From the NCBI GenBank assembly GCA_944388935.1, contig CALXKK010000014.1, forward strand, positions 1 through 43,489: a DNA stretch of 43,489 nt, given 5' to 3'. This stretch comes from an uncultured Clostridia bacterium. GTDB taxonomy: Bacteria > Bacillota > Clostridia > TANB77 > CAG-508. A program made the position numbers and the translations under genes. Every line of letters starts with the position of its first letter. Position 1 is the stretch's first letter. This document shows, one piece after another, positions 8,723 to 16,798 of this stretch. Under the pieces are notes generated by a model. The model had not been told where the DNA came from. It made no database searches and saw nothing but the letters and a program-made list of their open reading frames with translations.

Positions 8723-9538
8723 ATGTACACCGAAAACAAAACAGATAATGAAATAATCAAATTTATTTTAAATTTACTAAATATAAAATACAAACACCAC
8801 AAATATTTTACAGATGGTGCATTTAGTCATGTAATTTTATTAAATGATAAATATCTAATAAAAAGAAGTAATCCCATAGCAATAAAAGCAGAAATTCAAT
8901 TTCTAATTTTAACCCCTAGTCCTAAAATGCAAAAAGTCATTTATTATGACCCTTGCTATAGATTTGCTGTTTATGAATTCATTGATGGTAATATTATGAA
9001 AAAAGTTACTGATATAAATGATTTTCTTACTAATATTGCTAACATCACAAAAAATTATAAGCATTTTGAGCACTATGGATATGGTTATTTGTATGAAGAA
9101 GTAGAAACTTGGTCTCAATTTTTAAAAGATGAAGTTAATCACTCTTCCGAGAATTTAACTAAATATATTTCAGATAATTCTTTAGTGATGAATCAGATAG
9201 AAATATTAAATAATTATCCATTTGAGAAAAAATTAATTCACGGTGATTTTGGTACTCACAATTTTGTTGAAGTAACTGGAAAATTTGCTGGTGTTGTTGA
9301 CCCAATGCCTGTAATTGGAGATGCTTTATATGATTTGCTTTTTGCAATAGTTAGTAATGCAAGTGTTGTGTCAAATATTACTTTAGACAAAATTTATAGC
9401 ATAACTTCTGAGCCTCGCAAAAAGGTTAAAGCTATGCTAATTATCGTGTTATATTGTAGAATTTCTAGATGTTTAAAATATCATAAGCAAGATATTGATA
9501 TTTATATGAACTTTTGGAATAAGTTAAACCAAAACTAA
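8723..9538 (+). CDS. APH-type phosphotransferase
   Basis: 271 residues. The kinase catalytic loop HGDFGTHNF, then VVDPMPVIGDALYDLLFAI (the metal-binding Asp and following helix), are the hallmarks of the aminoglycoside/choline phosphotransferase superfamily, with a layout like hygromycin B phosphotransferases. The N-terminal half has the kinase-like lobe. AAGGAG lies 6 bases before the ATG. It is the only plus-strand gene in the first 24 kb and is flanked by unrelated minus-strand genes, as a transferred resistance-like gene might be. The substrate is unknown; it need not be an antibiotic. Confidence 0.8.
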   Translation: MYTENKTDNEIIKFILNLLNIKYKHHKYFTDGAFSHVILLNDKYLIKRSNPIAIKAEIQFLILTPSPKMQKVIYYDPCYRFAVYEFIDGNIMKKVTDINDFLTNIANITKNYKHFEHYGYGYLYEEVETWSQFLKDEVNHSSENLTKYISDNSLVMNQIEILNNYPFEKKLIHGDFGTHNFVEVTGKFAGVVDPMPVIGDALYDLLFAIVSNASVVSNITLDKIYSITSEPRKKVKAMLIIVLYCRISRCLKYHKQDIDIYMNFWNKLNQN

Positions 9539-9633
9539 GTTTACGGTTAGATAGCGGTTAAATAAATTTAAAATTTAAATTGCTAGTTATACTTAAGTTT
9601 TACCATTATTTGTAATTATAAAATTTTAAAACA

Positions 9634-10242
9634 CTATCCTTCCAACTGCCCTTCTCTTTTCTCCTTCTTCTTTTTAGGAAATTTCTTGTCAAACTCCTCT
9701 ACTTCATCTTTATTTACAAGATAAACATCCGGATCTGAATATATCCCATGTAAATCTTTTATTTTATTTCTGTGTAATATTTTTATCATAAAATATGGAT
9801 TTTCCTGATTCTCCATTCCGCTATAATAAATATTATATTTTGATGCAGGTTTAAATCCAAATCTTGTATAATATTCTGGCTTTCCTGTTACAACTACTGC
9901 AGGATACCCCAATTGTTTTGCTTTTTTTAGTGTATATTTTATGAGTTTTGTACCATATCCTGCACCTTGATATTCTGGCAGAACACTTAATGGCCCAAAT
10001 AATAAGACTTCTTGCTCTCCATTTTCGTTCTTTATTTTTCCTTTTGCATATACTATGCTTGCAATTAATCTCCTGTCTACTTCTATCACATAACTTAGTT
10101 CTTTTACATAACATGGATCTTTTCTTATTTTATGTAGCAAATAATGTTCATAACATCCAGGTCTATATAAATTCCAAAAAGCTTCTCTTGTTAAGTTTTC
10201 ATTCATAAAGTAATCTTTTTCTTCTTCTAATCTTATTTTCAT
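9634..10242 (-). CDS. GNAT-family N-acetyltransferase
   Basis: 202 residues. The acetyl-CoA site is in the segment VLPEYQGAGYGTKLIKYTLK (Q-x-x-G-x-G), followed by a GKPEYYTRFGF motif seen in YhbS-like acetyltransferases. The C-terminus is a basic tail rich in Lys and Glu. The acceptor substrate cannot be told. It follows the second GNAT gene by 43 bases on the same strand and is probably co-transcribed. It converges with the plus-strand phosphotransferase gene; I saw no clear terminator in the gap between them (9539-9633). Confidence 0.85.
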   Translation of the reverse strand: MKIRLEEEKDYFMNENLTREAFWNLYRPGCYEHYLLHKIRKDPCYVKELSYVIEVDRRLIASIVYAKGKIKNENGEQEVLLFGPLSVLPEYQGAGYGTKLIKYTLKKAKQLGYPAVVVTGKPEYYTRFGFKPASKYNIYYSGMENQENPYFMIKILHRNKIKDLHGIYSDPDVYLVNKDEVEEFDKKFPKKKKEKREGQLEG

Positions 10243-10285
10243 TATCAGCTTCCTTTTCTTTAGACTTTATACCATTCTATGTATG

Positions 10286-10846
10286 TCACATACTCTTTGC
10301 TTCGTTCTCCGAAGTCTTCCATCCTATTATATATCTACTTATTCTTTTCCCTGAATATTCTGATGCTAGCACCCCTGTAGGTATTGCTCCTACACTTTCC
10401 ATAACTCTTCTTGATGCTTCATCTTCCAAATCGTGACATACAACAATTTCATTTATTCCTAATTCTTCGCATTTATTTACAAGCATATTTGCAACTGCTT
10501 TTCCATAACCTTTTCTTCTTTCTGAAGGTCTGATACCGCAAGATAAATTTCCTAAATTATCTTTTCCTGGTTGAGTTAAATTTATTCTAATTGCTGTTGC
10601 TCCAATTAGTCTATCTTGGTCGTTTACTACTAAGTAATAATAACATTTTTCGTACCATTCCTTCTTGTTATGAATTCCTTGTGCTGCATTTTCTGCTACT
10701 CTTACAATGTTTCTATATTCTATTTCGTTATTACAAGGTAATTCTAATATATCAGGTGTTAAGTTAGTACTGCTATTTTTCCATTCCTGTATCATATCTA
10801 TGTATTGAATATAAAATCTAGGCTCTATCTTTTCGAATCTTAACAT
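10286..10846 (-). CDS. GNAT-family N-acetyltransferase
   Basis: 186 residues. The acetyl-CoA loop RRKGYGKAVANML and the following CGIRPSERR strand place it in the GNAT superfamily, with a layout like small-molecule acetyltransferases. GGGGG lies 8 bases before the ATG. It is the first of a two-gene acetyltransferase unit. A possible promoter is TTACAA with a 16-base spacer to TATAGA just upstream of 10865. The substrate is unknown. Confidence 0.85.
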   Translation of the reverse strand: MLRFEKIEPRFYIQYIDMIQEWKNSSTNLTPDILELPCNNEIEYRNIVRVAENAAQGIHNKKEWYEKCYYYLVVNDQDRLIGATAIRINLTQPGKDNLGNLSCGIRPSERRKGYGKAVANMLVNKCEELGINEIVVCHDLEDEASRRVMESVGAIPTGVLASEYSGKRISRYIIGWKTSENEAKSM

Positions 10847-10933
10847 GTATATTTCCCCCTATATTATTTTTTTCTATATAATTTCCTTTTTTCCTTGTAA
10901 TAAAAGGCTTTAAATTATCTTTTGCCTACTTTT

Positions 10934-11038
10934 TTATCTTTTACCCAACGAATAATAATCAACATAATAAAATGCATTTATTTGTTTTTTTGTACTTTGA
11001 CCGATATAATCTTCGATTAGTAAAGTAACAAAATTCAT
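10934..11038 (-). CDS. Doubtful 34-residue ORF after the Ham1 gene
   Basis: An open frame starts at an ATG four bases after the stop of the Ham1-type gene and encodes 34 residues rich in aromatic and polar residues (MNFVTLLIEDYIGQ...). There is no Shine-Dalgarno apart from the upstream coding end, so only coupled translation could express it. It may be chance or the remnant of a gene. The rest of the gap 10847-11042 shows nothing else clear. Confidence 0.2.
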   Translation of the reverse strand: MNFVTLLIEDYIGQSTKKQINAFYYVDYYSLGKR

Positions 11039-11042
11039 TTAT

Positions 11043-11618
11043 TTATTTTTTGCAATTTTCTGCATACCATTTGGCAAAAACTCGAAACGAATCTACAGAT
11101 TCATATCTTGTCCTATTGTCTCTTTCTTCTTTGGTCATTTGTGCTAATGTTTTTTCGTATCCACTTGGAATAAAAATATACCACAAATCTGACCATTTTT
11201 CTTTCGTGTCATTCCCTAAAATTTCTTTAGATAATTTTCCTTTGTGCTCTCCCATAAATTGATGTAACTCTTTTCCATCATAATATGATAGGCATTCCGT
11301 GAATTTGCAATCTCTATTTTCTTTTCCTTCCATTAATTTTAGTATTCCTTCTATGCCTATAGTTTCTAATGCAAAATTGACAAAAGCTCTTGGAAATCCG
11401 TTTAACTCATCTATCCAAAATCCTGAGTCTAACGAAATGCAAGGCTTTTTCACTAAATCATATGCCTCTTCTACTTTAGCCTTTGAAATAAGTTTTATAT
11501 CATCACTTCTTGGCTCGTCTAAATCATATTCAAATATTTTTACATTTACATCTTTTAAAACTTTTTGTGCTGATGCTATTTTCCCTTTATTATGTGTTAC
11601 AAATACTATTTCTCCCAT
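11043..11618 (-). CDS. Ham1/RdgB-type non-canonical purine NTP pyrophosphatase
   Basis: 191 residues from the ATG at 11618. AGAGGAG lies just upstream, whereas a longer frame upstream would run through the promoter palindrome. VTHNKGK (about 6-12) is the family nucleotide-binding signature; SLDSGFWIDELNGFP corresponds to the SDDSGLEVDALNGAPG region, and DxR-like residues close the C-terminus. The family hydrolyses ITP, XTP and dITP to monophosphates, keeping deaminated purines out of DNA and RNA. The form FALETIGIEGILKLMEG is closer to the archaeal/eukaryotic ITPase style than to E. coli RdgB. Two other NTP-pyrophosphatase proteins occur in this window. Confidence 0.82.
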   Translation of the reverse strand: MGEIVFVTHNKGKIASAQKVLKDVNVKIFEYDLDEPRSDDIKLISKAKVEEAYDLVKKPCISLDSGFWIDELNGFPRAFVNFALETIGIEGILKLMEGKENRDCKFTECLSYYDGKELHQFMGEHKGKLSKEILGNDTKEKWSDLWYIFIPSGYEKTLAQMTKEERDNRTRYESVDSFRVFAKWYAENCKK

Positions 11619-11632
11619 AAAAAACTCCTCTC

Positions 11633-11656
11633 TTTGTGATATCATTGTATCACAAA
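11633..11656. promoter_or_regulatory. Perfect palindrome upstream of the Ham1 gene
   Basis: Nine-base arms TTTGTGATA (11633-11641) and TATCACAAA (11648-11656) with a 6-base centre lie 15 bases before the ATG. On the minus strand a TACAAT hexamer overlaps the centre, with TTATAC 18 bases further up. The palindrome could be an operator over the promoter, or a 5' mRNA hairpin. Confidence 0.5.
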
Positions 11657-11740
11657 AAGAGGCCAATGTATAATATTCTTATTCAATTTTTATATAATAA
11701 AATTTTGCAAATTAGCTTTAATGTATTTTACTTTTATTCA

Positions 11741-13000
11741 TTAATCTTTAAACATATTTTCCCTATTATACTTTTTGCAGTTTAATTCTTCTTTTAAGTT
11801 TATGCATTCTTCTAAATCTATTCCGTATATATTTGCTAAACAAACTACATAGTATAAAACATCCTGTAATTCTTCTTCAATTGTTCCTTTTATTTCTTTT
11901 CCTTGCATTCTTGCATCATTGTTAACATCTTCTGCAAGTTCTCCAACTTCTTCCATAAGTTTTAACATGTATTTTTCTTTTGACTTGTTTTTATGGTCTA
12001 TTTTGCTTATGCATTCTTGCAATTTCTTTATTGTTAAATCTACTTTTTTTGGTTTTCTTCCTCTCTTAGATTTTTTAGCACTATCTTGTTCTGTATGACC
12101 TGTTTGCGTTGTTTGGCTTATATTTTCATATTGTTCACTATTACCTACTTGACCTGTTTGTCCCATTGGAACAATTTGAACATTTTGGTATATATCATCA
12201 AAACTTCCGGAATAATCTGTTTTAATTTGTTGTCTTGTTTTCCCTATTTGTCTTACTTGAGTTATTTGTCCTATACTTCCAGCTTCTTCTATATTTCCCA
12301 TTTGTGTTAGTCCGACTGTTTCTGCCACCTGTTCCATTACTGTATCTCTAACTTTCTTTTTTCTACCTCTTTTTGAAGGAGTATTTTTTATCTCGCCTTC
12401 TATTTTTACCAAATTATTTTGTTGATTAATTTGAGGTTCCTCTATAGAATTACCTCTTCTAATTTCACTATTTGTTTGTCCTGAGCTTGGTATTTTTGCA
12501 ACTTCAGTTTTTACAGGCTCATTCTTTTTTACTCCATACAAAACAGCTAATTCCTCATCTTCTAATAATGACTTAAAATTCTTTTTGTAATCATCAACTT
12601 TTTCTTCTAGTAATTCTTGGTTTGCTATGTATTCTATGCTGTCTTCTGGTAAATTCATAAACTCTTGAGCTATATAGAATATCTCAATTAAAGCTATTAC
12701 ATTTTTTGAAAATTTCTTTTTCTTATAGTTTATTAACTTCTTATCAAATAGGATAATTTTATTTTTTGCTTCTACATATTCTTCTAAAATGTAGCTTTCT
12801 AGGTTGTATTTTCCCCATACTTTTAAAAATAATGTTCCGTTTGAATTTTCCTCAAATATTGGAAATAATACAATATCTGTATCATTTTCTTTGGTGCATT
12901 TAGGGAAAAATATTTGATATTTTCCGCCTGGATTATATGCCTCCCAATTTTCTAATATTCCCTCTAATAGAGCTATTCCGTTTTCTAATTCCTCTTCCAT
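11741..13000 (-). CDS. MazG-type nucleotide pyrophosphohydrolase fused to a basic low-complexity region
   Basis: 419 residues. The C-terminus (about 325-419) is a MazG-like all-alpha NTP pyrophosphohydrolase with metal-binding acids in LMEEVGEL (350-354) and EEELQD (375-380). Residues 1-160 are an alpha-beta region I do not recognise. Residues 165-320 are Gln/Thr/Gly-rich with irregular copies of QxGQ/TQTG, bracketed by two basic motifs KRGRKKK (210-216) and KRGRKPKK (312-319) that resemble AT-hooks. A Shine-Dalgarno TTGGAGGA precedes the ATG. The fusion suggests a pyrophosphatase held near DNA, but this is inference. A small broken ORF lies just upstream in the same direction. Confidence 0.75.
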   Translation of the reverse strand: MEEELENGIALLEGILENWEAYNPGGKYQIFFPKCTKENDTDIVLFPIFEENSNGTLFLKVWGKYNLESYILEEYVEAKNKIILFDKKLINYKKKKFSKNVIALIEIFYIAQEFMNLPEDSIEYIANQELLEEKVDDYKKNFKSLLEDEELAVLYGVKKNEPVKTEVAKIPSSGQTNSEIRRGNSIEEPQINQQNNLVKIEGEIKNTPSKRGRKKKVRDTVMEQVAETVGLTQMGNIEEAGSIGQITQVRQIGKTRQQIKTDYSGSFDDIYQNVQIVPMGQTGQVGNSEQYENISQTTQTGHTEQDSAKKSKRGRKPKKVDLTIKKLQECISKIDHKNKSKEKYMLKLMEEVGELAEDVNNDARMQGKEIKGTIEEELQDVLYYVVCLANIYGIDLEECINLKEELNCKKYNRENMFKD

Positions 13001-13015
13001 ATCTTATCCTCCAAT

Positions 13016-13148
13016 TTACCTTTCATATATATTAGGATTTACATATTCATGTCTTATTGCGATTTTCTCTGCATAAACTTTCTCTGCTAATTCTTGATAA
13101 GTTCTATTTTCCATATTTTTCTACTATACCTCTTACACTTGTATGCAT
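13016..13148 (-). pseudogene. Small upstream ORF split by a one-base frameshift
   Basis: An ATG at 13148 with a strong Shine-Dalgarno (AGGAAAG, 13159-13153) opens a 14-residue frame (MHTSVRGIVEKYGK) ending at a TAG at 13106-13104. An overlapping frame from an ATG at 13114 encodes 32 more residues (MENRTYQELAEK...) and ends at 13016, 15 bases before the MazG-fusion ATG. Removing one A from the AAAA run would join them into one 44-residue protein with no internal stop. It is a broken small gene, a frameshift signal, a leader ORF or a base-call error. I do not recognise the product. The remaining gap to 13255 shows no clear promoter. Confidence 0.45.
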
Positions 13149-13255
13149 ACTACTTTCCTTTCTTTGATTAAAGTTAGCTAGTAAGTCATTTTATTTATAC
13201 TATTTTTATCTTCTGTCATATTTGTAAATTGCGGCATTGTGTTGTTTCTTTCATA

Positions 13256-14677
13256 CTATTCTACTTTATCCAATAAATTTCTTGCCATTTGAACTCCGGA
13301 TGCTGATGCCATCATTAGTCCTCTTGTCATTCCTCCGCCATCTCCTATAGAATATAATCCTTTTACGCTTGTTTCAAAATTATTATCTATTACGACTTTG
13401 TTGCTATAAAACTTGATTTCTGGGGCGTATAATAAATTTTCTGGATTTGCAAATCCTTCTACAATTTTATCCATGCTTCTTATAAATTCCAAAATATCTG
13501 TCATTGTTCTATATCCTAAAGCAAATGTTATATCACCTGCTACAGCTGATTTCAACGTTGGTTTTACTTTATTTGTTTTTAATTCTTCTTCCCAAGTTCT
13601 TTTTCCTCTATGTATGTCTCCCAATCTTTGAACTACAATATTTCCTGCTCCTAGTTCATTTAAATTTTTAGCTACATTTCTTCCATATTCAATTGGTTTG
13701 TCAAAAGGATGATTAAAATGATGTGATACCAAAATTGCTAGGTTGGTTTGCGTGCTTTTCTTGTCTTTATATGAATGTCCATTTACTAAATCTATTCCTT
13801 CATCATATACTTCTGATGAAACAAAACCACTTGGATTTTGGCAGAAGGTTCTTACTTTGTCCCTATATGGTTCAGGACGTCCTATGAATTTTCCTTCGTA
13901 CATATATGTATTTATATCTTTCATTACTTCATCAGAAAGCTCGTATCTTACACCAATATCTACTACTCCTGCTTCTGTTTTTATATTATGTTCATTACAC
14001 ATATCTACTAGCCAATTTGCACCTTTTCTTCCTACCGCTATTATTATATTCTTTCCATATATTTTTTCTTCTTCGTTATCTTTTATGTGTTTTGCAATTA
14101 CTCCTTTTGCTTCGTTATTCTCTATAATCAAATCTTCTACTACTGTTTCAAACATTAATTCTATATTATTTTCTTCTAAGTAATCTTCTAGTTTTTTATA
14201 TAGTTCATGAGCCTTTTCTGTTCCTAAATGTCTTATTGGTATATCTATTAAGGTAATGTTTTCCCTTTTAGCTTTTTTCTTAATCTCATTTATTTCTTTT
14301 TTATGACCCGTTCCTTCAAGTTTTGGATCTGCTCCAAAATTTAAATATATTTGGTCTGTATAATCTATTAATTTTTTAGTTTTTTCAACTCCAACATATT
14401 TATGTAGTTCTCCTCCTACATAAAAATCTTTGTCTTCTTTGTTGTATAGTGATAATTTTCCATCTGAAAATGCTCCAGCTCCAGAAAATCCACTTGTTAT
14501 ATTGCAAAATGGTTTGCATTTTATGCATTTGCCAATTGTTTCTATTGGGCAATTTCTCTCTTCCACACGTTTTCCTTGCTCTATTAATAAAATTTTCTTG
14601 TTTTTATCATGTTGTAGCATTTCGTATGCAAAAAATATTGCTCCAGGTCCCATTCCTATTACTATAGCATCATACAT
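13256..14677 (-). CDS. COG2509-type FAD-dependent oxidoreductase
   Basis: 473 residues from the ATG at 14677; a GTG nine bases upstream is in frame but too close to AGGA. The N-terminus YDAIVIGMGPGAIFFA is a dinucleotide-binding motif, and a C-terminal GLYSIGDGGGMTRGLMMAS completes the FAD site. NCPIETIGKCIKCKPFC (about 42-58) is a cysteine cluster found in this family, followed by GFSGAGAFSDGKLSLY. The family is described as uncharacterised FAD-dependent dehydrogenases; the substrate is not known. It is monocistronic, and its promoter is almost identical to that of thyA. Confidence 0.85.
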   Translation of the reverse strand: MYDAIVIGMGPGAIFFAYEMLQHDKNKKILLIEQGKRVEERNCPIETIGKCIKCKPFCNITSGFSGAGAFSDGKLSLYNKEDKDFYVGGELHKYVGVEKTKKLIDYTDQIYLNFGADPKLEGTGHKKEINEIKKKAKRENITLIDIPIRHLGTEKAHELYKKLEDYLEENNIELMFETVVEDLIIENNEAKGVIAKHIKDNEEEKIYGKNIIIAVGRKGANWLVDMCNEHNIKTEAGVVDIGVRYELSDEVMKDINTYMYEGKFIGRPEPYRDKVRTFCQNPSGFVSSEVYDEGIDLVNGHSYKDKKSTQTNLAILVSHHFNHPFDKPIEYGRNVAKNLNELGAGNIVVQRLGDIHRGKRTWEEELKTNKVKPTLKSAVAGDITFALGYRTMTDILEFIRSMDKIVEGFANPENLLYAPEIKFYSNKVVIDNNFETSVKGLYSIGDGGGMTRGLMMASASGVQMARNLLDKVE

Positions 14678-14713
14678 TTTTATCACATCCTATCTTGCTT
14701 TTTTCGATTTTAT

Positions 14714-14742
14714 TCTATATCAAAATTTCATTTATTACAATA
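14714..14742 (-). promoter_or_regulatory. Promoter of the FAD oxidoreductase gene (copy of the thyA promoter)
   Basis: On the minus strand TTGTAA is followed by an extended -10, TGATATAGA (TATAGA at 14719-14714). Over about 30 bases (14713-14742) it differs from the thyA promoter (16715-16744) at only two positions that I can count. The transcript leader would be about 30 bases. Confidence 0.6.
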
Positions 14743-14781
14743 CTCAAATATGGATTTAGTGGGCAACCCTTTATTCCTGTA

Positions 14782-14847
14782 ATAAAAATAAGCCATTTAT
14801 GAACTTTTAAAAAGCTGAACACCTTATTTTTAATTCATAAATGACTT
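14782..14847 (-). terminator. Probable terminator of the thyA-folA operon
   Basis: Arms at 14790-14803 and 14834-14847 pair over 14 bases with one G-U pair on the minus strand, around a 30-base loop, followed by ATTTTTATT. It lies just past the folA stop. The long loop is unusual for an intrinsic terminator. Confidence 0.55.
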
Positions 14848-14856
14848 GATATTTTA

Positions 14857-15348
14857 TTATTTAATTCTTTCATAAGTAACAAAATAATAATCTAATTTGT
14901 TATTTTCGTCTTTTATTCCTTTTTCTCTACTTGTTTCTTTCCATATGTTTGTATCTATTCTTGGGAAAAATGCATCTCCTTCGAAATCTTTTTCTATTTC
15001 TGTTACATACATTTTCTTTACATATGGCATAAGGAAATTGTATATCATTGCCCCACCTATAACAAATGCTTCTTCTTTTCCTTCTATTAAATCTTGAATT
15101 TGAAGTAGTGAGTGAACAACTTCTACATTCTCGTCTTTTACTTTAAAGTCTGGATTTTGACTAAAAATTATATGTTTTCTATTTGGTAATGGTTTTCCTA
15201 AAGATTCAAATGTTTTTCTTCCCATAATTATTGTGTGTCCTGTTGTTAAATTTTTAAAATGTTTTAAATCTTCTGGTAAATGCCAAATCATTTTATTATC
15301 TTTTCCTATTATATTATTTTTTGCTTTTGCTACTATTATACTTAACAT
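14857..15348 (-). CDS. folA: Dihydrofolate reductase
   Basis: 163 residues, normal for chromosomal DHFR. Visible landmarks: IIVAKAKNNIIGKDN (N-terminal strand and loop), IWHLPEDLKHFKNLT with the catalytic acid in the PEDL segment, TIIMGRKTFESLGKPLPNR (NADPH site), and VIGGAMIYNFLM. It reduces dihydrofolate to tetrahydrofolate, which thymidylate synthase oxidises back to dihydrofolate, so the pairing with thyA is functional. It is the last gene of thyA-DUF3592-folA. No trimethoprim-resistance feature can be judged by eye. Confidence 0.96.
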   Translation of the reverse strand: MLSIIVAKAKNNIIGKDNKMIWHLPEDLKHFKNLTTGHTIIMGRKTFESLGKPLPNRKHIIFSQNPDFKVKDENVEVVHSLLQIQDLIEGKEEAFVIGGAMIYNFLMPYVKKMYVTEIEKDFEGDAFFPRIDTNIWKETSREKGIKDENNKLDYYFVTYERIK

Positions 15349-15369
15349 TTTTATCTCCTCTTCTGTTGA

Positions 15370-15774
15370 TTACTTAATTGAAAATATTATAATTGCAAAT
15401 ACACCAGCCAAAATTGCTAATACTCCTCCAATTATTGTAAATGTATTGCTATTATTTACAGAAAATTGACTTGGATTTTCTGGATTATAGTGTAATTGTA
15501 CAGTTTGTCCTATGAAAGCTCCTCTTACAGCTGAACTTGCTTTTTGTGTATATTTATTTCCATTTATTTCAAATTCATATATTGGATATAGCTCTACATT
15601 TCCTCCAATTGAGAATCCATTATTATTATAATTATTTATATTATTTCTACTTTCTCTTGATATATCAACTACTTTAGCTGTTGTAACTCCTGTATATTTC
15701 TTTTTTTGATAAACACTACTTCCTATAAATATAATTCCAAATAATATAAAAATTCCACCTATAAAAAATTGCAT
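15370..15774 (-). CDS. DUF3592-like membrane protein
   Basis: 134 residues. Hydrophobic helices at about 2-20 and 112-132 flank an extracytoplasmic or cytosolic beta-rich segment containing YPIYEFEINGNKY and LHYNPENPSQF, the DUF3592 pattern (the tract VQLHYNPENP is typical). The function is unknown. It is sandwiched between thyA and folA, 26 bases after thyA and 21 bases before folA, and so belongs to their operon, although nothing links it to folate chemistry. Confidence 0.75.
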   Translation of the reverse strand: MQFFIGGIFILFGIIFIGSSVYQKKKYTGVTTAKVVDISRESRNNINNYNNNGFSIGGNVELYPIYEFEINGNKYTQKASSAVRGAFIGQTVQLHYNPENPSQFSVNNSNTFTIIGGVLAILAGVFAIIIFSIK

Positions 15775-15800
15775 CTTCTTTTGCTCCTTTTCTTTTATTT

Positions 15801-16658
15801 TTATTCTGCAACTGGTATCTTACCAATTTTAACTTCTTTTTGATAATCATACCCTTGTATTTCGAAATCTTCTACTTTAAAACTATAGAAGTCTTTTGTA
15901 TCATTGTTTATAACTAATCTTGGTGTAACATCCATTGGCTCTGCATCTAATAATTGTTTTACCAAAGGAATATGCCTATCATATATATGGCAATCTCCTA
16001 TATTATGTGTTAAAGTTCCAACCTTTAAACCTGAAACTTGAGCAAACATATATTGAAGAGCTGCATATTGCATAACATTCCATCCGTTTGCTGTTAACAT
16101 GTCTTGTGAACGTTGATTTAATATTAAATGTAGTTTGCCTTCTTTAACCAACCATTGTGTACCATAAGCACATGGCTCTAAATTCATGTCTTTTAATTCT
16201 TCATGATTAAATATATTTGTCATAATTCTACGACTTGATGGATCATTTTTTAACAAATAAAGTACATAATCAACTTGGTCCATCTCTTTAATTCCTTCTT
16301 TTGTTTTAAATTGATATTTCTTACCTAGTTGATAACCATAAGCTTTTCCTATACTGCCATTTTCATCAATCCATTGGTCCCAAATATGTGAATTTAAATC
16401 TTTTACATTATTAGATTTTTTTTGCCATATCCAAAGGATTTCATCAATAGCTTTATATATTGTTTTTGAATTATTTCTAAGTGTTATCATAGGAAATTCT
16501 TTTGATACATCATATTTATTACTAACTCCTACTATAGAAATATAGTTGGCTTCGCTTCCATCTTCCCACCTTGTACGTACATGAGTACCCTCTGAAGAAT
16601 ATCCATTTTCCAAAATTTCTTTGCAAGTATCAATGAAATTTTTATCTGCTTGTGTCAT
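15801..16658 (-). CDS. thyA: Thymidylate synthase (ThyA)
   Basis: 285 residues. It converts dUMP to dTMP with methylene-tetrahydrofolate. The catalytic cysteine is C163 in LEPCAYGTQW; the phosphate-binding RSQD motif is at R183-D186, the dUMP-orienting Asn at N194, and GDCHIYDRH near 225. The residue after the catalytic Pro-Cys is Ala, not the His of E. coli ThyA. From memory this matches the B. subtilis ThyA/phage phi3T type (VRTxW, LLWIWQ, PCxYxTQW). It has a GGGGGG-rich Shine-Dalgarno and its own promoter, and it heads the operon with DUF3592 and folA. Confidence 0.95.
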   Translation of the reverse strand: MTQADKNFIDTCKEILENGYSSEGTHVRTRWEDGSEANYISIVGVSNKYDVSKEFPMITLRNNSKTIYKAIDEILWIWQKKSNNVKDLNSHIWDQWIDENGSIGKAYGYQLGKKYQFKTKEGIKEMDQVDYVLYLLKNDPSSRRIMTNIFNHEELKDMNLEPCAYGTQWLVKEGKLHLILNQRSQDMLTANGWNVMQYAALQYMFAQVSGLKVGTLTHNIGDCHIYDRHIPLVKQLLDAEPMDVTPRLVINNDTKDFYSFKVEDFEIQGYDYQKEVKIGKIPVAE

Positions 16659-16715
16659 TTGTTTTTCCCCCCCTTTACCTAATTTTACTATTGTACTCTT
16701 GTTTTCGAAATTAAT

Positions 16716-16744
16716 TCTATACCAAAATTTTATTTATTACAATA
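16716..16744 (-). promoter_or_regulatory. thyA operon promoter
   Basis: On the minus strand TTGTAA is followed by an extended -10 element TGGTATAGA (TATAGA at 16721-16716). It is nearly identical over about 30 bases to the promoter at 14713-14742. Confidence 0.6.
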
Positions 16745-16787
16745 GAAAAAGCAAATGTATAAAAATAAAATTATACATTTGCTTTTT
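16745..16787 (-). terminator. Terminator of the fatty-acid operon
   Basis: Perfect 17-base arms (16746-16762 and 16771-16787) surround an 8-base loop, with T-runs on both strands. It lies just past the accC stop at 16799 and shows that the fab operon ends with accC. Confidence 0.85.
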
Positions 16788-16798
16788 TATCGTTTATT

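Noticed and set aside
10847..11042. Riboswitch in the gap upstream of the second GNAT gene
   Set aside because: No conserved aptamer pattern and no terminator hairpin could be made out; only a promoter-like site and a weak 34-residue frame are seen.
12086..12310. Plus-strand open frame across the MazG-fusion gene
   Set aside because: It is the antisense of a Gln/Thr-rich repeat region with no ribosome site, so it is a shadow frame.
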